A DNA stretch of 64,000 nt from Paraburkholderia unamae (GTDB taxonomy: Bacteria; Pseudomonadota; Gammaproteobacteria; Burkholderiales; Burkholderiaceae). This document shows, piece by piece, positions 35,762 through 44,886 of the stretch. The stretch is taken from assembly GCF_003268775.1 (NCBI RefSeq), contig NZ_QLSU01000013.1:62001-126000 (forward strand), written 5' to 3'. The translations under genes and the position numbers were made by a program. Under the pieces are notes generated by a model, which saw only the letters and a program-made list of their open reading frames with translations, was not told the origin of the DNA and ran no database searches. Position 1 is the stretch's first letter; the number at the start of each line of letters is the position of its first letter.

Positions 35762-36646
35762 TCAAATTTTCGCGACCCACGCCCCGACTTTCGCAATCGC
35801 CGCGTCGCGTTGCGCCGGGCTCGCGTGCGTCGCGCCCGTGAGATAGGTCGTGACCAGAAGCGGCGCCCGCCCGGCCGGCCAGATGATCGCGATATCGTTC
35901 GCCGTGCCCCGGTCGCCCGTGCCCGTCTTGTCGCCCACGCGCCAGTCCTTCGGCAAGCCCGCGCGCAGGCGAGCGTCGCCGGTCTTGTTGGCCACGAGCC
36001 ACGCAATGAGCTGCTCGCGCGAGCCCGCCGAAAGGCGCTCGCCAAGCAACAGCGCGCGCATGTCCGACAGCATCGCGGCAGGCGTGGTCGTATCGCGCGG
36101 GTCGCCCGGTATCGCTTCGTTGAGCGTGGTCTCGTTGCGATCGAGCCGCGTGAGCGGGTCGCCGATACCGCGCGCGAAAGCCGTGAGCGCCGGGGGCCCG
36201 CCAATGCTTTCGAGCAGCAGGTTCGCCGCCGTATTGTCGCTGCGCGTGAGCGCGGCTTCGCACAGCTCGGCGACCGTCATGCCTTCGCCACCCGCGCGCG
36301 GACCGCTCAAGGGCGAATACGACACCACCTGCGCCTGCGTATAGACGACCTTGCGAGCGAGGTCTTCCTTGCCGCGATCCTTGCGCGTCAGCACCGCCGA
36401 GGCCAGCAGCAGCTTGAACGTGCTGCACATCGGAAAGCGCTCGTGCATGCGCCAGCCTCGCGTCTGGCCGTTCGCCGTATCGAGCATCGCCACGCCAAGC
36501 CGGCCGCCCGCTTGCGCCTCGATGGCGGCAAGCTCGTTTTCGAGCGCGCCGGCGGGCGCCGCCGCCTGTGCGCCAAACGCCTGCGATGCAATGCCAGCTA
36601 TGGCACCGCCGAACATCGTCATTGTGAATCTGCGCCGCGTGATCAT
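35762..36646 (-). CDS. Class A beta-lactamase (PenA-like)
   Basis: A 294-residue class A enzyme. CSTFK holds the active Ser (residue 75 here), SDN lies in TRSDNTAAN, the omega-loop Glu is in ETTLNEAIPGD and KTG lies in GDKTGTGDRG, so all catalytic elements are intact. The N terminus TRRRFTMTM followed by a hydrophobic stretch and AFGA resembles a twin-arginine signal. The ATG at 36646 has AGGAGA upstream. A LysR regulator is divergent, 97 bases away, as in the Burkholderia penA/penR pair. Confidence 0.95.
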   Translation of the reverse strand: MITRRRFTMTMFGGAIAGIASQAFGAQAAAPAGALENELAAIEAQAGGRLGVAMLDTANGQTRGWRMHERFPMCSTFKLLLASAVLTRKDRGKEDLARKVVYTQAQVVSYSPLSGPRAGGEGMTVAELCEAALTRSDNTAANLLLESIGGPPALTAFARGIGDPLTRLDRNETTLNEAIPGDPRDTTTPAAMLSDMRALLLGERLSAGSREQLIAWLVANKTGDARLRAGLPKDWRVGDKTGTGDRGTANDIAIIWPAGRAPLLVTTYLTGATHASPAQRDAAIAKVGAWVAKI

Positions 36647-36743
36647 GAATTCTCCTTGTAGAGGCGCCACTATCGCGTGTCCGCCGCCCGGCGACAAACG
36701 ATGATAAATTGCCCTATCCCATAGAAAAACTTATACCTCTCAC

Positions 36744-37622
36744 ATGCGACCGTATCTGCCCCTCAATGCGTTGCGCGCCTTCGAGTCGTCCGCGCGCCAC
36801 CTGAGCTTCACGCGCGCGGCGATCGAGCTCAACGTCACGCAGGCGGCGGTGAGCCAGCAGGTCCGCACGCTCGAGGAGCGCCTGGGCGCAACGCTGTTCA
36901 AGCGCCTGCCGCGCGGTCTCGCGATCACCGACGAAGGGCTCGCATTGCGCCCCGTGCTCACCGACGCGTTCGATCGCATCGAAGCCGTGCTGCGGCAGTT
37001 CGAGGGCGGTCACTTCCACGAGGTGCTGAGCGTGGGCGCCGTGGGCACTTTCGCGGTCGGTTGGCTCATGCCGCGCCTGAAGTCGTTTCACGACGCGCAT
37101 CCGTTCGTGGAGTTGCGCATCATGACGAACAACAATCTCGTCGATCTCGCGGCGGAAGGGCTCGACTTCGCGGTCCGCTTCGGCGACGGCACGTGGCCGG
37201 GATCGCGCGCCACGAAGCTGTTCGATGCGCCGCTCTCGGCGCTCTGCGCGCCCGACATCGCCCAGCGACTGCGCACGCCCGCCGGTCTGGCCAACGAAAA
37301 GTTGCTGCGCTCTTATCGCGCCGATGACTGGACGCTCTGGTTCGAAGCCGCCGGGCTCGCGCCACGCCCCGTGCGCGGGCCCGTGTTCGATTCGTCGCGC
37401 CTGATGGTGGAGGCCGCGATGCAAGGCGCGGGTATCGCACTCGCGCCGGCTTCGATGTTCGAACGCGATCTCGCCGCCGGGCGGCTCGTGCGCCCGTTCG
37501 ACATCGAGGTCGAGGCGGGCAGTTACTGGCTCACCGCGCAAAAGGGCAAAACGGCGACGCCGGCCATGCGCGCATTCAGCCAGTGGATCGTGAAGGAAAC
37601 CGGCGCGGCAACGCACTCATGA
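36744..37622 (+). CDS. AmpR/PenR-type LysR regulator of the beta-lactamase
   Basis: A 292-residue LysR protein with the AmpR-like opening MRPYLPLNALRAFESSARHLSFTRAA and a helix-turn-helix at about 20-45. VGTFAVGWLMPRL opens the effector domain, as in AmpR/PenR. AmpR proteins bind muropeptides or UDP-MurNAc-pentapeptide and switch on the divergent beta-lactamase gene. The short intergenic region (36647-36743) would hold the shared operator. Confidence 0.93.
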   Translation: MRPYLPLNALRAFESSARHLSFTRAAIELNVTQAAVSQQVRTLEERLGATLFKRLPRGLAITDEGLALRPVLTDAFDRIEAVLRQFEGGHFHEVLSVGAVGTFAVGWLMPRLKSFHDAHPFVELRIMTNNNLVDLAAEGLDFAVRFGDGTWPGSRATKLFDAPLSALCAPDIAQRLRTPAGLANEKLLRSYRADDWTLWFEAAGLAPRPVRGPVFDSSRLMVEAAMQGAGIALAPASMFERDLAAGRLVRPFDIEVEAGSYWLTAQKGKTATPAMRAFSQWIVKETGAATHS

Positions 37623-37718
37623 ATCCCGTCGATAAGGGTATGCGCGTTGAGCGGCTTAATTGCTGGAAAGCGCGGTGCTACGCTCGGCGTCTGTGACTAC
37701 GTCCCAAGGACCTTGAAC

Positions 37719-38426
37719 ATGCAGCATGCCCCCTCGCTCGACGATCTGCGCGCCGTCGCCCCGGCCCTCGCACGCTACACGACGCAAACGGTGCTCGACG
37801 GTTTGTGGCAACGCGCGCAACTGTCGCCGCGCGATCGCAGCGTCGTCACCGTGGCGGCGCTGATCGCGCGCAATCAGACTGTCGATCTCGCGTTTTATCT
37901 GCGCCTCGCACTCGACAGCGGCGTCACACCCGGCGAGATTTCGGAAATCATCACGCATCTCGCCTTTTATGCGGGCTGGGCCAATGGCGCCTCGGCCGCG
38001 AGCGTCGCGAGGCCGGTGTTCGAGGAACGCAGCATTGGCCCCGACCAACTCGCGCCCGTGCAGGTCGACCTGCTGCCGCTGAACGAAGCCGCCGAAGCGG
38101 CACGCGCGAGCACCGTGGAACAGAACTTTGGCGCGGTTGCGCCCGGCGTCGTGCAGTACACCACTGACGTGCTGTTTCGCGACCTGTGGCTGCGCCCCGG
38201 CCTCGCGCCGCGCGAGCGCAGCCTCGTGACGGTCAGCGCGCTCGTGGCCAACGGCCAGGCCGCGCAGATTCCCTATCACCTGAATCGCGCGCTCGACAAC
38301 GGCCTGACTATCGATCAGGCATCCGAAATACTCACGCAACTCGCGTTCCACGCAGGCTGGCCGAATGCGTTCTCGGCAATGCCGGTGTTCAAGGACGTGT
38401 TCGAGAAACGCGCGCCTGCGCGTTGA
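37719..38426 (+). CDS. Carboxymuconolactone-decarboxylase-family protein, two CMD domains
   Basis: A 235-residue protein with two tandem CMD (AhpD-like) domains. Each has PRDRSVVTVAALIARNQ or PRERSLVTVSALVANGQ, then a helix, then HLAFYAGWxNG or QLAFHAGWPNA. The redox CxxC of AhpD is absent, so it resembles the gamma-carboxymuconolactone/YurZ side of the family rather than a peroxidase partner. The start at 37719 has AAGGA. Its 3' end overlaps the convergent DUF523 gene by 38 bases. Confidence 0.88.
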   Translation: MQHAPSLDDLRAVAPALARYTTQTVLDGLWQRAQLSPRDRSVVTVAALIARNQTVDLAFYLRLALDSGVTPGEISEIITHLAFYAGWANGASAASVARPVFEERSIGPDQLAPVQVDLLPLNEAAEAARASTVEQNFGAVAPGVVQYTTDVLFRDLWLRPGLAPRERSLVTVSALVANGQAAQIPYHLNRALDNGLTIDQASEILTQLAFHAGWPNAFSAMPVFKDVFEKRAPAR

Positions 38427-38913
38427 ACCGCGCAAGCCGCGCCTCCAGCGCATCGATTTCCGTTTCCGCGAAAACCTCGATGCCATGCTGGCGCAGCAGC
38501 GCGGTCGTGACGCCCGCACCTGCATGCTTGCGGCCCGCAAAGCTGCCGTCGTAAATCGCGTGGCTGCCGCACGAAGGGCTGGCGTCGGTGAGCAACGCAA
38601 AGCGGCAATCATGGGCGAGCGCGAGTTCGAGCGCCGCCTGCGCGCCGTCGACGAAGTGCGAGGTCACATCCATGCCGCGCACGTCGATCACGCGCGCCGT
38701 GCCCGCCAGCACCGCGGCGCCGCAAGCCGCCGCGGCGATTTCCGCCGGTGGCCTCGGCACGCCGAAGCCGCCCGCGACCTCGGGGCAAACCGGCACGAGC
38801 CGCCCTTCACGCTGCCACTGGTCAAGCAATGCATGCGCAACGGTCTTCGCCGAGCCGTTGTAGCGAACCGGGCTGCCGAGCAGGCAAGCGCTGACGAGTA
38901 TTTTGGGGAGCAT
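38389..38913 (-). CDS. DUF523 domain protein
   Basis: A 174-residue DUF523 protein with the hallmark ILVSACLLGxPVRYNG near the start, VCPEVAGGFGVPRPPAEI, and LLTDASPSCGSHAIYDG with conserved Cys residues. Its role is unknown; the conserved Cys suggest a metal or Fe-S site. Confidence 0.9.
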   Translation of the reverse strand: MLPKILVSACLLGSPVRYNGSAKTVAHALLDQWQREGRLVPVCPEVAGGFGVPRPPAEIAAAACGAAVLAGTARVIDVRGMDVTSHFVDGAQAALELALAHDCRFALLTDASPSCGSHAIYDGSFAGRKHAGAGVTTALLRQHGIEVFAETEIDALEARLARFNAQARVSRTRP

Positions 38914-38975
38914 GCGGGGTGAAGTCCTCTTGCGCGAATCCCCCGCATTTTACGCGGCGCGCGCACGCGGAAGAT

Positions 38976-40997
38976 TCACAGGATCATCGCAAGGCGCGTG
39001 GCCTGGTCGATGGCGCGCAACGCGTCGAGCTCGGCGGCCACATCGGCGCCGCCTATCAGCCTGGGCTTCGCGCCGCGCGCGACCAGTTCGTCGTGGAGCG
39101 TGCGGTTCGAGTGCTGGCCCGCGCACAACACGACGTGATCGACCGCGAGCACATGCGGCTTGCCGTCGACGCGGTAGTGCAGGCCTTCATCGTCGATCGC
39201 GTCGTAGGTCGCGCCCGAGGTCATCATCACGCTCGCCTTGCGCAAGCGCGCCTTCAGGATCCAGCCCGTCGATTTGCCCAGGCCCCTGCCGAGCGGTTCC
39301 GCCTTACGCTGGAACATGTGGACGCTGCGGCGCGGCGCGCCCTCACCGTTGACTTGCGTGAGCCCGCCCGCGCTCGCATTGGACGGATCGACGCCCCATG
39401 CGTGGAAAAACACCCCGCGCTCCAGCGATTCCCGCGCGTCGCCGAGCAGATACTCGGCCACATCGAAGCCAATGCCGCCCGCGCCGATGATGGCCACGCG
39501 CTCGCCCGCCTCGGCCTTGCCCGAGAGCACGCCGACATACGACAGCACCTTGGGATGATCGACGCCCGCGAAGTCGGGCACGCGCGGCGTGACGCCCGTG
39601 GCGATGACGATCTCGTCGAACGCGCCGCCCGCGAGCGCATCGGCCGTCGCGTGCGCGCCAAGCCGCAACGTCACGCCGAGCTTCTTCAGCCGCACCTCGA
39701 AATAGCGCAGCATCTCGTGAAACTCGGCCTTGCCCGGCACGACCTTCGCGAGATTGAGCTGGCCGCCCAGGCGCGCGTCGGCTTCGAACAGCGTGACCGC
39801 ATGGCCGCGCTCCGCGGCGTTGATCGCGCAAGCCATGCCCGCCGGGCCGCCGCCCACCACCGCCACGCGTTTTGCCAGCGGCGCGCTGCCCGCCGGGAAC
39901 TCGATCTCGCGTCCCGCGCGCGGATTGACGAGGCAAGTGGCCGTGCGCTCCGTGAAAATGCGGTCGAGGCAGGCCTGATTGCAGCCGATGCAGGTGTTGA
40001 TTTCATCGGTCGCGCCAAGCCGCGTCTTCTTCGCGAAGTCGGGGTCGGCCAGCAGCGGACGCGCCATCGAAACGAGGTCGGCCACGCCCGAGGCGATCAG
40101 TTCCTCCGCCACCTCGGGCGTGTTGATGCGGTTCGACGCCATCACCGGAATCGACACCGCCTCCTTGACGTTGCGGATCGCGTCGCGCCAGGCCGCGCGC
40201 GGCACGCAGGCCGCGATCGTCGGCACGGCCGATTCGTGCCAGCCCACCCCCGTGTTGATGAGATCCGCACCGGCCGCTTCGACCGCCTGCGCGAACGCCG
40301 CGATCTCCGCGCCGTTCATGCCGCCCTCCACGAGATCGATGGAAGAGATGCGGTAGATGAGCATCGGCTCGCGGCCAATGCGCGCGCGCACGGCACGCAC
40401 GATATCGAGCGGAAATCGAATGCGCCCCTCGAAGCCGCCGCCGTATTCGTCGTCGCGCGCGTTGGTCACGGCGGCCGTGAACTCGTTGATGAGATAGCCC
40501 TCCGAGCCCATGATCTCGACGCCGTCGTATCCCGCCTGAACCGCGAGCGCGGCGGTGGCGGCGAAATCGGCCACGGTCGCGCGCACTTCCTCCGTGCTCA
40601 GCGCGCGCGGCGCGTAGGCGTTGATTCTTGCCTTGGCGGCACCTGGCCCCACGCATTCCGGCACCTTCGCGTAGCGGCCCGCATGCAGGATCTGTAGCAC
40701 GATCTTCCCGCCCGCCGCATGAACGGCGCGCGTGACGGCGCGATGCTCGTCCAGTTGCTCCTCGCGGTTCAGGAGCGGCCCGCCCGGCTCCATCACGCCT
40801 TGCGGATTCGGCGCGAAGCCGCCGCTCAGGATCAGCCCGATCTCGCCCGCCGCGCGCGCCGCATAGAACGCGGCGAGCCGCTCGTGCGGGCGGTCGAGCG
40901 TTTCGAGCCGCGTGTGCATGGCGCCCATGACCATGCGGTTGGGCAGCACCGTCGCGCCGACGGTAAGCGGGGTCAAAAGCCGGTCGTGGGTCGCCAT
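38976..40997 (-). CDS. fadH: NADPH-dependent 2,4-dienoyl-CoA reductase
   Basis: The protein has 673 residues, the E. coli FadH length. The N-terminal old-yellow-enzyme-like FMN barrel (about 5-330) has NRMVMGAMHTRLE and the HAGRYAK segment. A four-Cys [4Fe-4S] motif follows (CIGCNQACLD...TCLVNP), then FAD- and NADPH-binding Rossmann domains (VVGGGPAGMACA and IIGAGGIGFDVAEYL). It reduces 2,4-dienoyl-CoA during unsaturated fatty-acid oxidation. The start at 40997 aligns with family members. A MarR regulator is divergent. Confidence 0.95.
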   Translation of the reverse strand: MATHDRLLTPLTVGATVLPNRMVMGAMHTRLETLDRPHERLAAFYAARAAGEIGLILSGGFAPNPQGVMEPGGPLLNREEQLDEHRAVTRAVHAAGGKIVLQILHAGRYAKVPECVGPGAAKARINAYAPRALSTEEVRATVADFAATAALAVQAGYDGVEIMGSEGYLINEFTAAVTNARDDEYGGGFEGRIRFPLDIVRAVRARIGREPMLIYRISSIDLVEGGMNGAEIAAFAQAVEAAGADLINTGVGWHESAVPTIAACVPRAAWRDAIRNVKEAVSIPVMASNRINTPEVAEELIASGVADLVSMARPLLADPDFAKKTRLGATDEINTCIGCNQACLDRIFTERTATCLVNPRAGREIEFPAGSAPLAKRVAVVGGGPAGMACAINAAERGHAVTLFEADARLGGQLNLAKVVPGKAEFHEMLRYFEVRLKKLGVTLRLGAHATADALAGGAFDEIVIATGVTPRVPDFAGVDHPKVLSYVGVLSGKAEAGERVAIIGAGGIGFDVAEYLLGDARESLERGVFFHAWGVDPSNASAGGLTQVNGEGAPRRSVHMFQRKAEPLGRGLGKSTGWILKARLRKASVMMTSGATYDAIDDEGLHYRVDGKPHVLAVDHVVLCAGQHSNRTLHDELVARGAKPRLIGGADVAAELDALRAIDQATRLAMIL

Positions 40998-41092
40998 GGG
41001 GATGTCTCTGGATATTCTCGTGGGGTTTCCACACTCTAGGCGAGCGCTCAAATTACGTCAACATCATGATATATATGGGAGACGACAGGAGG

Positions 41093-41148
41093 GATATTGC
41101 CGGGGAGTATTGTCTGTCTGGACGCCGGATCGACTTCCGGTCAATATC
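41093..41148. promoter_or_regulatory. Separated inverted repeat between fadH and the MarR gene
   Basis: GATATTGCCGG (41093-41103) and CCGGTCAATATC (41137-41148) are inverted copies differing by one inserted base, 33 bases apart. They sit in the divergent promoter region and may be paired MarR half-sites. Confidence 0.35.
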
Positions 41149-41209
41149 TTCGTATCAGGTATTTGTCTCATTGCGCGCCGCGCGAGCGCGCGGACACCGA
41201 AAGCCGCCC

Positions 41210-41701
41210 ATGACCCAGAACGACCCATCGTACGATCAATCCGTCTCGTCCATCCACAACCGGCTGTTCTTCCGCCTGTTCCAGGCGGGCAACACGCTCG
41301 ACCGGCAGACGACGAAAGCGCTCGGCATCACCACCGTACAGTGGTCGGTGCTCGGCGCGCTCTCGCGCCCGCAGGTCGCGCAGGGCATGTCGTTTTCCGA
41401 ACTGGCGGACTACCTCGTGGTGAGCCGCCAGAGCCTGGACGGCGTGCTCAAGCGGCTGGAGCGCGACGACCACGTGCTGCGCGTGGCCGACACCGTCGAC
41501 CGCCGCGCGAAGAAAGTCGTGCTCACCGAAGGGGGCAAGCTGTTCTGGGACACCTTGCAGCCGAAGATCTACGAGTTTTATCGTCAGGCGCTCGCGAGCT
41601 TTCGCTTCGACGACAAGGTCTCGCTCGTTCACTTCCTCAATCAACTCAACAAGGGCATGGACGAGATCGATCTCGGGGAAACGCCCGGCGGCGGGGAGTG
41701 A
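41210..41701 (+). CDS. MarR-family transcriptional regulator
   Basis: A 163-residue MarR protein with a winged helix (about 45-115). SFSELADYLVVSRQSLDGVLKRLERD is the recognition region and DRRAKKVVLTEGG is the wing. It is divergent from fadH with 212 bases between starts, so control of fadH is the natural inference. The ATG at 41210 gives a normal length; the upstream 48 codons are not family-like. Confidence 0.9.
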   Translation: MTQNDPSYDQSVSSIHNRLFFRLFQAGNTLDRQTTKALGITTVQWSVLGALSRPQVAQGMSFSELADYLVVSRQSLDGVLKRLERDDHVLRVADTVDRRAKKVVLTEGGKLFWDTLQPKIYEFYRQALASFRFDDKVSLVHFLNQLNKGMDEIDLGETPGGGE

Positions 41702-41714
41702 AAGCGCCCGCGCC

Positions 41715-42002
41715 TCAGACGATGTGTTCGAGCGTCGTCACTTCCAGCTTCGCGCGCGACTCCAGCACGCCCGCAAGCTTTTTCAGCGCCGCTCCCCCGG
41801 CGTGCTGCCGCACCGCTTCCTCGTCGCGCCAACGCTCGAGCATGAAGAAGCGGTTCGGGTTCTTCACGTCGCGGTGCAGATCGTATTGCTCGCAGCCCGG
41901 CTCCTTGCGCACGGCATGCACGGCCTCTTCGAGGGCTTGCGCCACGACGGCTGCATGCTCGGGCATGGCGACGATTTCGGCGACGATGATCTGGGTGCTC
42001 AT
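41715..42002 (-). CDS. Antibiotic-biosynthesis-monooxygenase (ABM/YgiN-like) protein
   Basis: A 95-residue single ABM ferredoxin-like domain, with VAEIVAMPEHA, the EPGCEQYDLHRD segment and FFMLERWRDEEAVRQH. Such proteins act as cofactor-free quinol monooxygenases or related small-molecule enzymes. It is convergent with the MarR gene and upstream of no obvious partner except the second ABM gene at 42115. Confidence 0.9.
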   Translation of the reverse strand: MSTQIIVAEIVAMPEHAAVVAQALEEAVHAVRKEPGCEQYDLHRDVKNPNRFFMLERWRDEEAVRQHAGGAALKKLAGVLESRAKLEVTTLEHIV

Positions 42003-42114
42003 GTTCTTGACTCCACGGAAATGAGAAAGCGCGCGGCAACACGCGCCGCGCGCCCGGGTTTGAGGGCGTTCGACAGTCTGCCATCAAATGTCGATGCACA
42101 CCCTCGGTACGCGC

Positions 42115-42429
42115 TCATCGTGAGCCACGCGGCGCGACGGCCTGACCGAGCGGCTCGAAATGGTAAAGATCGGGATCCGCCGAGAAATACGGCCATAGCG
42201 TGTGCAGAAATTGCGGAAAGTCGTCGTGCGTCATGAATGCGCTCTGCGCGTCGAGGCTGTCCCATTCGACCTCCAGCACGTAGCAGCCCGAGTCCTCGCA
42301 CTGCGGGCCGAGGCGGTGTCCGCGATAGCCCGGCTTGTTCGTGAGCAGCGGGCACACGCGCCGCCAGGCAGCCTCGAAGTGCGAAATTCTGTCCGCGCGC
42401 AGGTAAAAGCGGCCAATTGCGACGATCAT
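42115..42429 (-). CDS. Second ABM-type monooxygenase-like protein
   Basis: A 104-residue ABM-type protein: MIVAIGRFYL, a KPGYRGHRLGP segment, YVLEVEWDSLDAQSAFM and a C-terminal FEPLG. It is distinct from the neighbour at 41715, being more like a dimeric alpha-beta-barrel stress-response type. The start at 42429 has GGAGG upstream; the longer frame to 42525 is unlikely. The 112-base gap to the next gene leaves co-transcription possible. Confidence 0.85.
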   Translation of the reverse strand: MIVAIGRFYLRADRISHFEAAWRRVCPLLTNKPGYRGHRLGPQCEDSGCYVLEVEWDSLDAQSAFMTHDDFPQFLHTLWPYFSADPDLYHFEPLGQAVAPRGSR

Positions 42430-42581
42430 CAAAGCCTCCGTGCCGGCACGAGCCATTCGTGCTGCCACGGATGATCGGCCGGCGCGCCTGGCGCGCATAG
42501 CGGCAAACGGCAAAGACAGCTTCAAAGAGGCGTTGAAGATCGCGTCACACGCGAGCCCGGATCAAGCTGCATCAGGCCAGG

Positions 42582-43481
42582 TCACGCCAGATACGCCGCG
42601 ATGCGTTCGCGCAGGAAGTCGCGCAGCGCGTTGACGGTGGGCGAGAGCATGGTGCGATGCGCGCACACGAGATGCAGCGGGGCGCCCTCGCCTTGTAGCG
42701 CGTCGAGCGCGGTTTCGAGGCGGCCCGCCTGGATGTCGGCCAGCACGTCGAGGCGCGACTTGTACGCGAGTCCGTGCCCCGCCACCGCCCAGCGGCGCAC
42801 GAGTTCGCCGTCGTCACTGCTGCGGTCGCCGTGCACGGTCACGACGCTCGGTTCGTCGCCGCGATAGAAGGTCCAGCGGTCGTGCAGCATGTCGCTCAGC
42901 GCGAAGCGCAGGCAGTTGTGGCGCGAGAGATCGGCGGGCGCGGCGGGCCGCCCGTGGCGAGCGAAATAGCCCGGTGCGGCGCACAGCACGCGGCGGTTTT
43001 CGGGCGCGAGCGGCAACGCCACGAGCGACGAATCCTCGGGCACGCCATAGCGGATCGCCACGGCAATGGGGGAGCGGAACATGTCGGTCACATGGTCGCC
43101 GATACGCACCTGGAACGACACGGCCGGATGCCGCGCCTGGAATTCGTCGAGCCAGGGCGCGAGCACGTTGCGCCCGAGGTCGGAGGGCATCGACAGCGAC
43201 ACCACGCCGCCGATCATCTTGCGCCCGTGCGCCACGGCGTTCTGCCCGGCCTCCACCTGCTCCATGACGTTGCGCGCGTAGTCGAGGTAGCGCTCGCCGT
43301 CCGGCGTGAGGCGCAGGCTACGCGTGGAGCGTGCGAGCAGGCGTGTGCCGAGTTCGGTTTCGAGCCGCTTGAGCCCGACGCTCGCCACAGCAGGCGTGAG
43401 ATCGAGCTGGCGGGCGGCGGCCGACAGGCTGCCGTTGTCCGCCGCGCTAATGAAGATGACGAGGTCTTCCAGTCTGATCAT
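42582..43481 (-). CDS. LysR-family regulator
   Basis: A 299-residue LysR protein. The N-terminal helix-turn-helix has LSAAARQLDLTPAVASVGLKRLETELG and the effector domain runs from about 90. The start at 43481 (MIRLEDLVIF) is the family-like one. The gene upstream of it is transcribed the same way but is unrelated (M48 protease). Its target may be the ABM gene downstream or itself; the sequence does not decide. Confidence 0.88.
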   Translation of the reverse strand: MIRLEDLVIFISAADNGSLSAAARQLDLTPAVASVGLKRLETELGTRLLARSTRSLRLTPDGERYLDYARNVMEQVEAGQNAVAHGRKMIGGVVSLSMPSDLGRNVLAPWLDEFQARHPAVSFQVRIGDHVTDMFRSPIAVAIRYGVPEDSSLVALPLAPENRRVLCAAPGYFARHGRPAAPADLSRHNCLRFALSDMLHDRWTFYRGDEPSVVTVHGDRSSDDGELVRRWAVAGHGLAYKSRLDVLADIQAGRLETALDALQGEGAPLHLVCAHRTMLSPTVNALRDFLRERIAAYLA

Positions 43482-43622
43482 GTACTGTCGCGTCTCGTTG
43501 GGCGGCGGCCCTCGGGCGGGGAACGCCGACGGGCCGCAGGCATGAAGTAAGCGAACTGTACACGAAGCGCCGCCACGCACGGCGCGGCGCTCCCGGATCA
43601 ACCCGGCGCGCGATTCACGCGG

Positions 43623-44387
43623 TCAGCCTCCGTCCTTGATGCGCTTTTCGATATGTGCGGCGCGGCTGGGCGACGAGGGGTGGGAGCTCAGCATCGAACT
43701 CTGGCCGCCGTCGACGGTCGCGAGCTTCTGGAACGCAGTGACCAGGCCTTTCTCATTCATGCCCTTCTTCTTGAGCAGATCGAACGAATAATCGTCGGCC
43801 GCGCGTTCCTGCGACTGCGAAAACTGCGCGTTGACGAACTGTTCCGTGAGGTCGCCGAGTTGCGAGGTGGTCAACGCCGTCACCGCCGCGTTGCCCGCCG
43901 CGCCAACGGCCGTTCTGGCCGCGCTCACGGTGTAGGCGGTTTGCATGGCCTTCTTCGTGTGGCCGAGCGCGACGTGCCCCATTTCGTGACCAATCACGCC
44001 GCGAAGTTCGTCGTCGTTCATTACGTCCATCAGGCCGCTATACACGCGCACGCAGCCATTGCCCATCGCCCAGGCGTTGACGTCCTTCGTCATATAAACC
44101 TTGTACGCGATGGGCTGGCCGTTGAGCGTCATGTCGCCGAAACCGCTCATCACGCGTGCAAGACGCTGCGCGTACGCGCTGCCGGGCGCCGCCACGGTCG
44201 ACTGGGTGTCGCTTGCTTTACAAGCTTCGGTCGAGAGCGCCACGATGTCGCTATCTGAAAGTGTTGCGGCCTTGAGCAGGTTCGTGCCCGCCGACATCGC
44301 GGCGTTCGGATCGATGCTTTGCAGGCCGCCACAGGCCGCAAGCGCGACGGCCAAAGCGCAAACCAGGCTGGTTCTAACCGGTGTCAT
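43623..44387 (-). CDS. M48-family metalloprotease lipoprotein
   Basis: A 254-residue lipoprotein with lipobox LAACGG and a compact M48 domain. GHEMGHVALGH gives the two zinc His and the catalytic Glu, and QERAADDYSFDLL supplies the third ligand. Its size and type match the outer-membrane LoiP/YcaL-like proteases that take part in envelope protein quality control. The start at 44387 has GGGAGC; the preceding long open frame is not needed. Confidence 0.92.
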   Translation of the reverse strand: MTPVRTSLVCALAVALAACGGLQSIDPNAAMSAGTNLLKAATLSDSDIVALSTEACKASDTQSTVAAPGSAYAQRLARVMSGFGDMTLNGQPIAYKVYMTKDVNAWAMGNGCVRVYSGLMDVMNDDELRGVIGHEMGHVALGHTKKAMQTAYTVSAARTAVGAAGNAAVTALTTSQLGDLTEQFVNAQFSQSQERAADDYSFDLLKKKGMNEKGLVTAFQKLATVDGGQSSMLSSHPSSPSRAAHIEKRIKDGG

Positions 44388-44886
44388 TCTCGTGCTCCCA
44401 TGCATTGCTTTTCGAGCCGACCAATCTAGCACCGGGACATTCGAAGACAAGTGGCGGAGCGTGTTGCATCGCTTTGCCGCGACGCGTGTCATGGTTGCCC
44501 GCATCGCCGTGATCGACGGAAAGCGCGCTGGCACGGGCCGTCGCCGCGCATGAGCGACGCCTGCCGGCTCAGTCGCGGGCGCGAGCGCAACTGTTGAAGA
44601 ACGTGACATTTCTTACGGAACCGTTAGCCGGGTGAACCCGGCATTGCGTACGGTTGCACGCCTCCTATACGGCTCCGTGCATCCCGGCGGCGCGTCGTGC
44701 TCGCGACATTTGCGAAGGAGTCCGAGACAATACTGAACTACCCCGCTTGTTGGGCCTTGACGCCCAGGACCCGCTGGAATGATGCAGCGTCAGGCACGCG
44801 CAGGCCCCAAAACGCCGTCGGGCCACGCGCCCACGTCATGTGGTCGCATGGCCCGACGGTTTGCAGCCGTTTAGCGCTCTGAGCGC
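44388..44886. other. 499-base region without a gene
   Basis: No convincing reading frame is present on either strand. It contains a GCCGGGT-ga-ACCCGGC hairpin at 44627-44642 and a large inverted repeat at 44815-44859 next to the PRC-barrel gene's stop. It also holds the presumed promoter of the M48 gene near its left end. Confidence 0.55.
44815..44859 (-). terminator. Long-stem terminator after the PRC-barrel gene
   Basis: Fifteen-base arms, CCGTCGGGCCACGCG and CGCATGGCCCGACGG, pair with one mismatch around a 15-base loop. On the minus strand they are followed by GTTTTG. The element ends 28 bases past the stop of 44887-45324. Confidence 0.6.

Noticed and set aside
38919..40697. 592-codon plus-strand frame across fadH
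   Set aside because: Antisense to fadH, which has all cofactor motifs.
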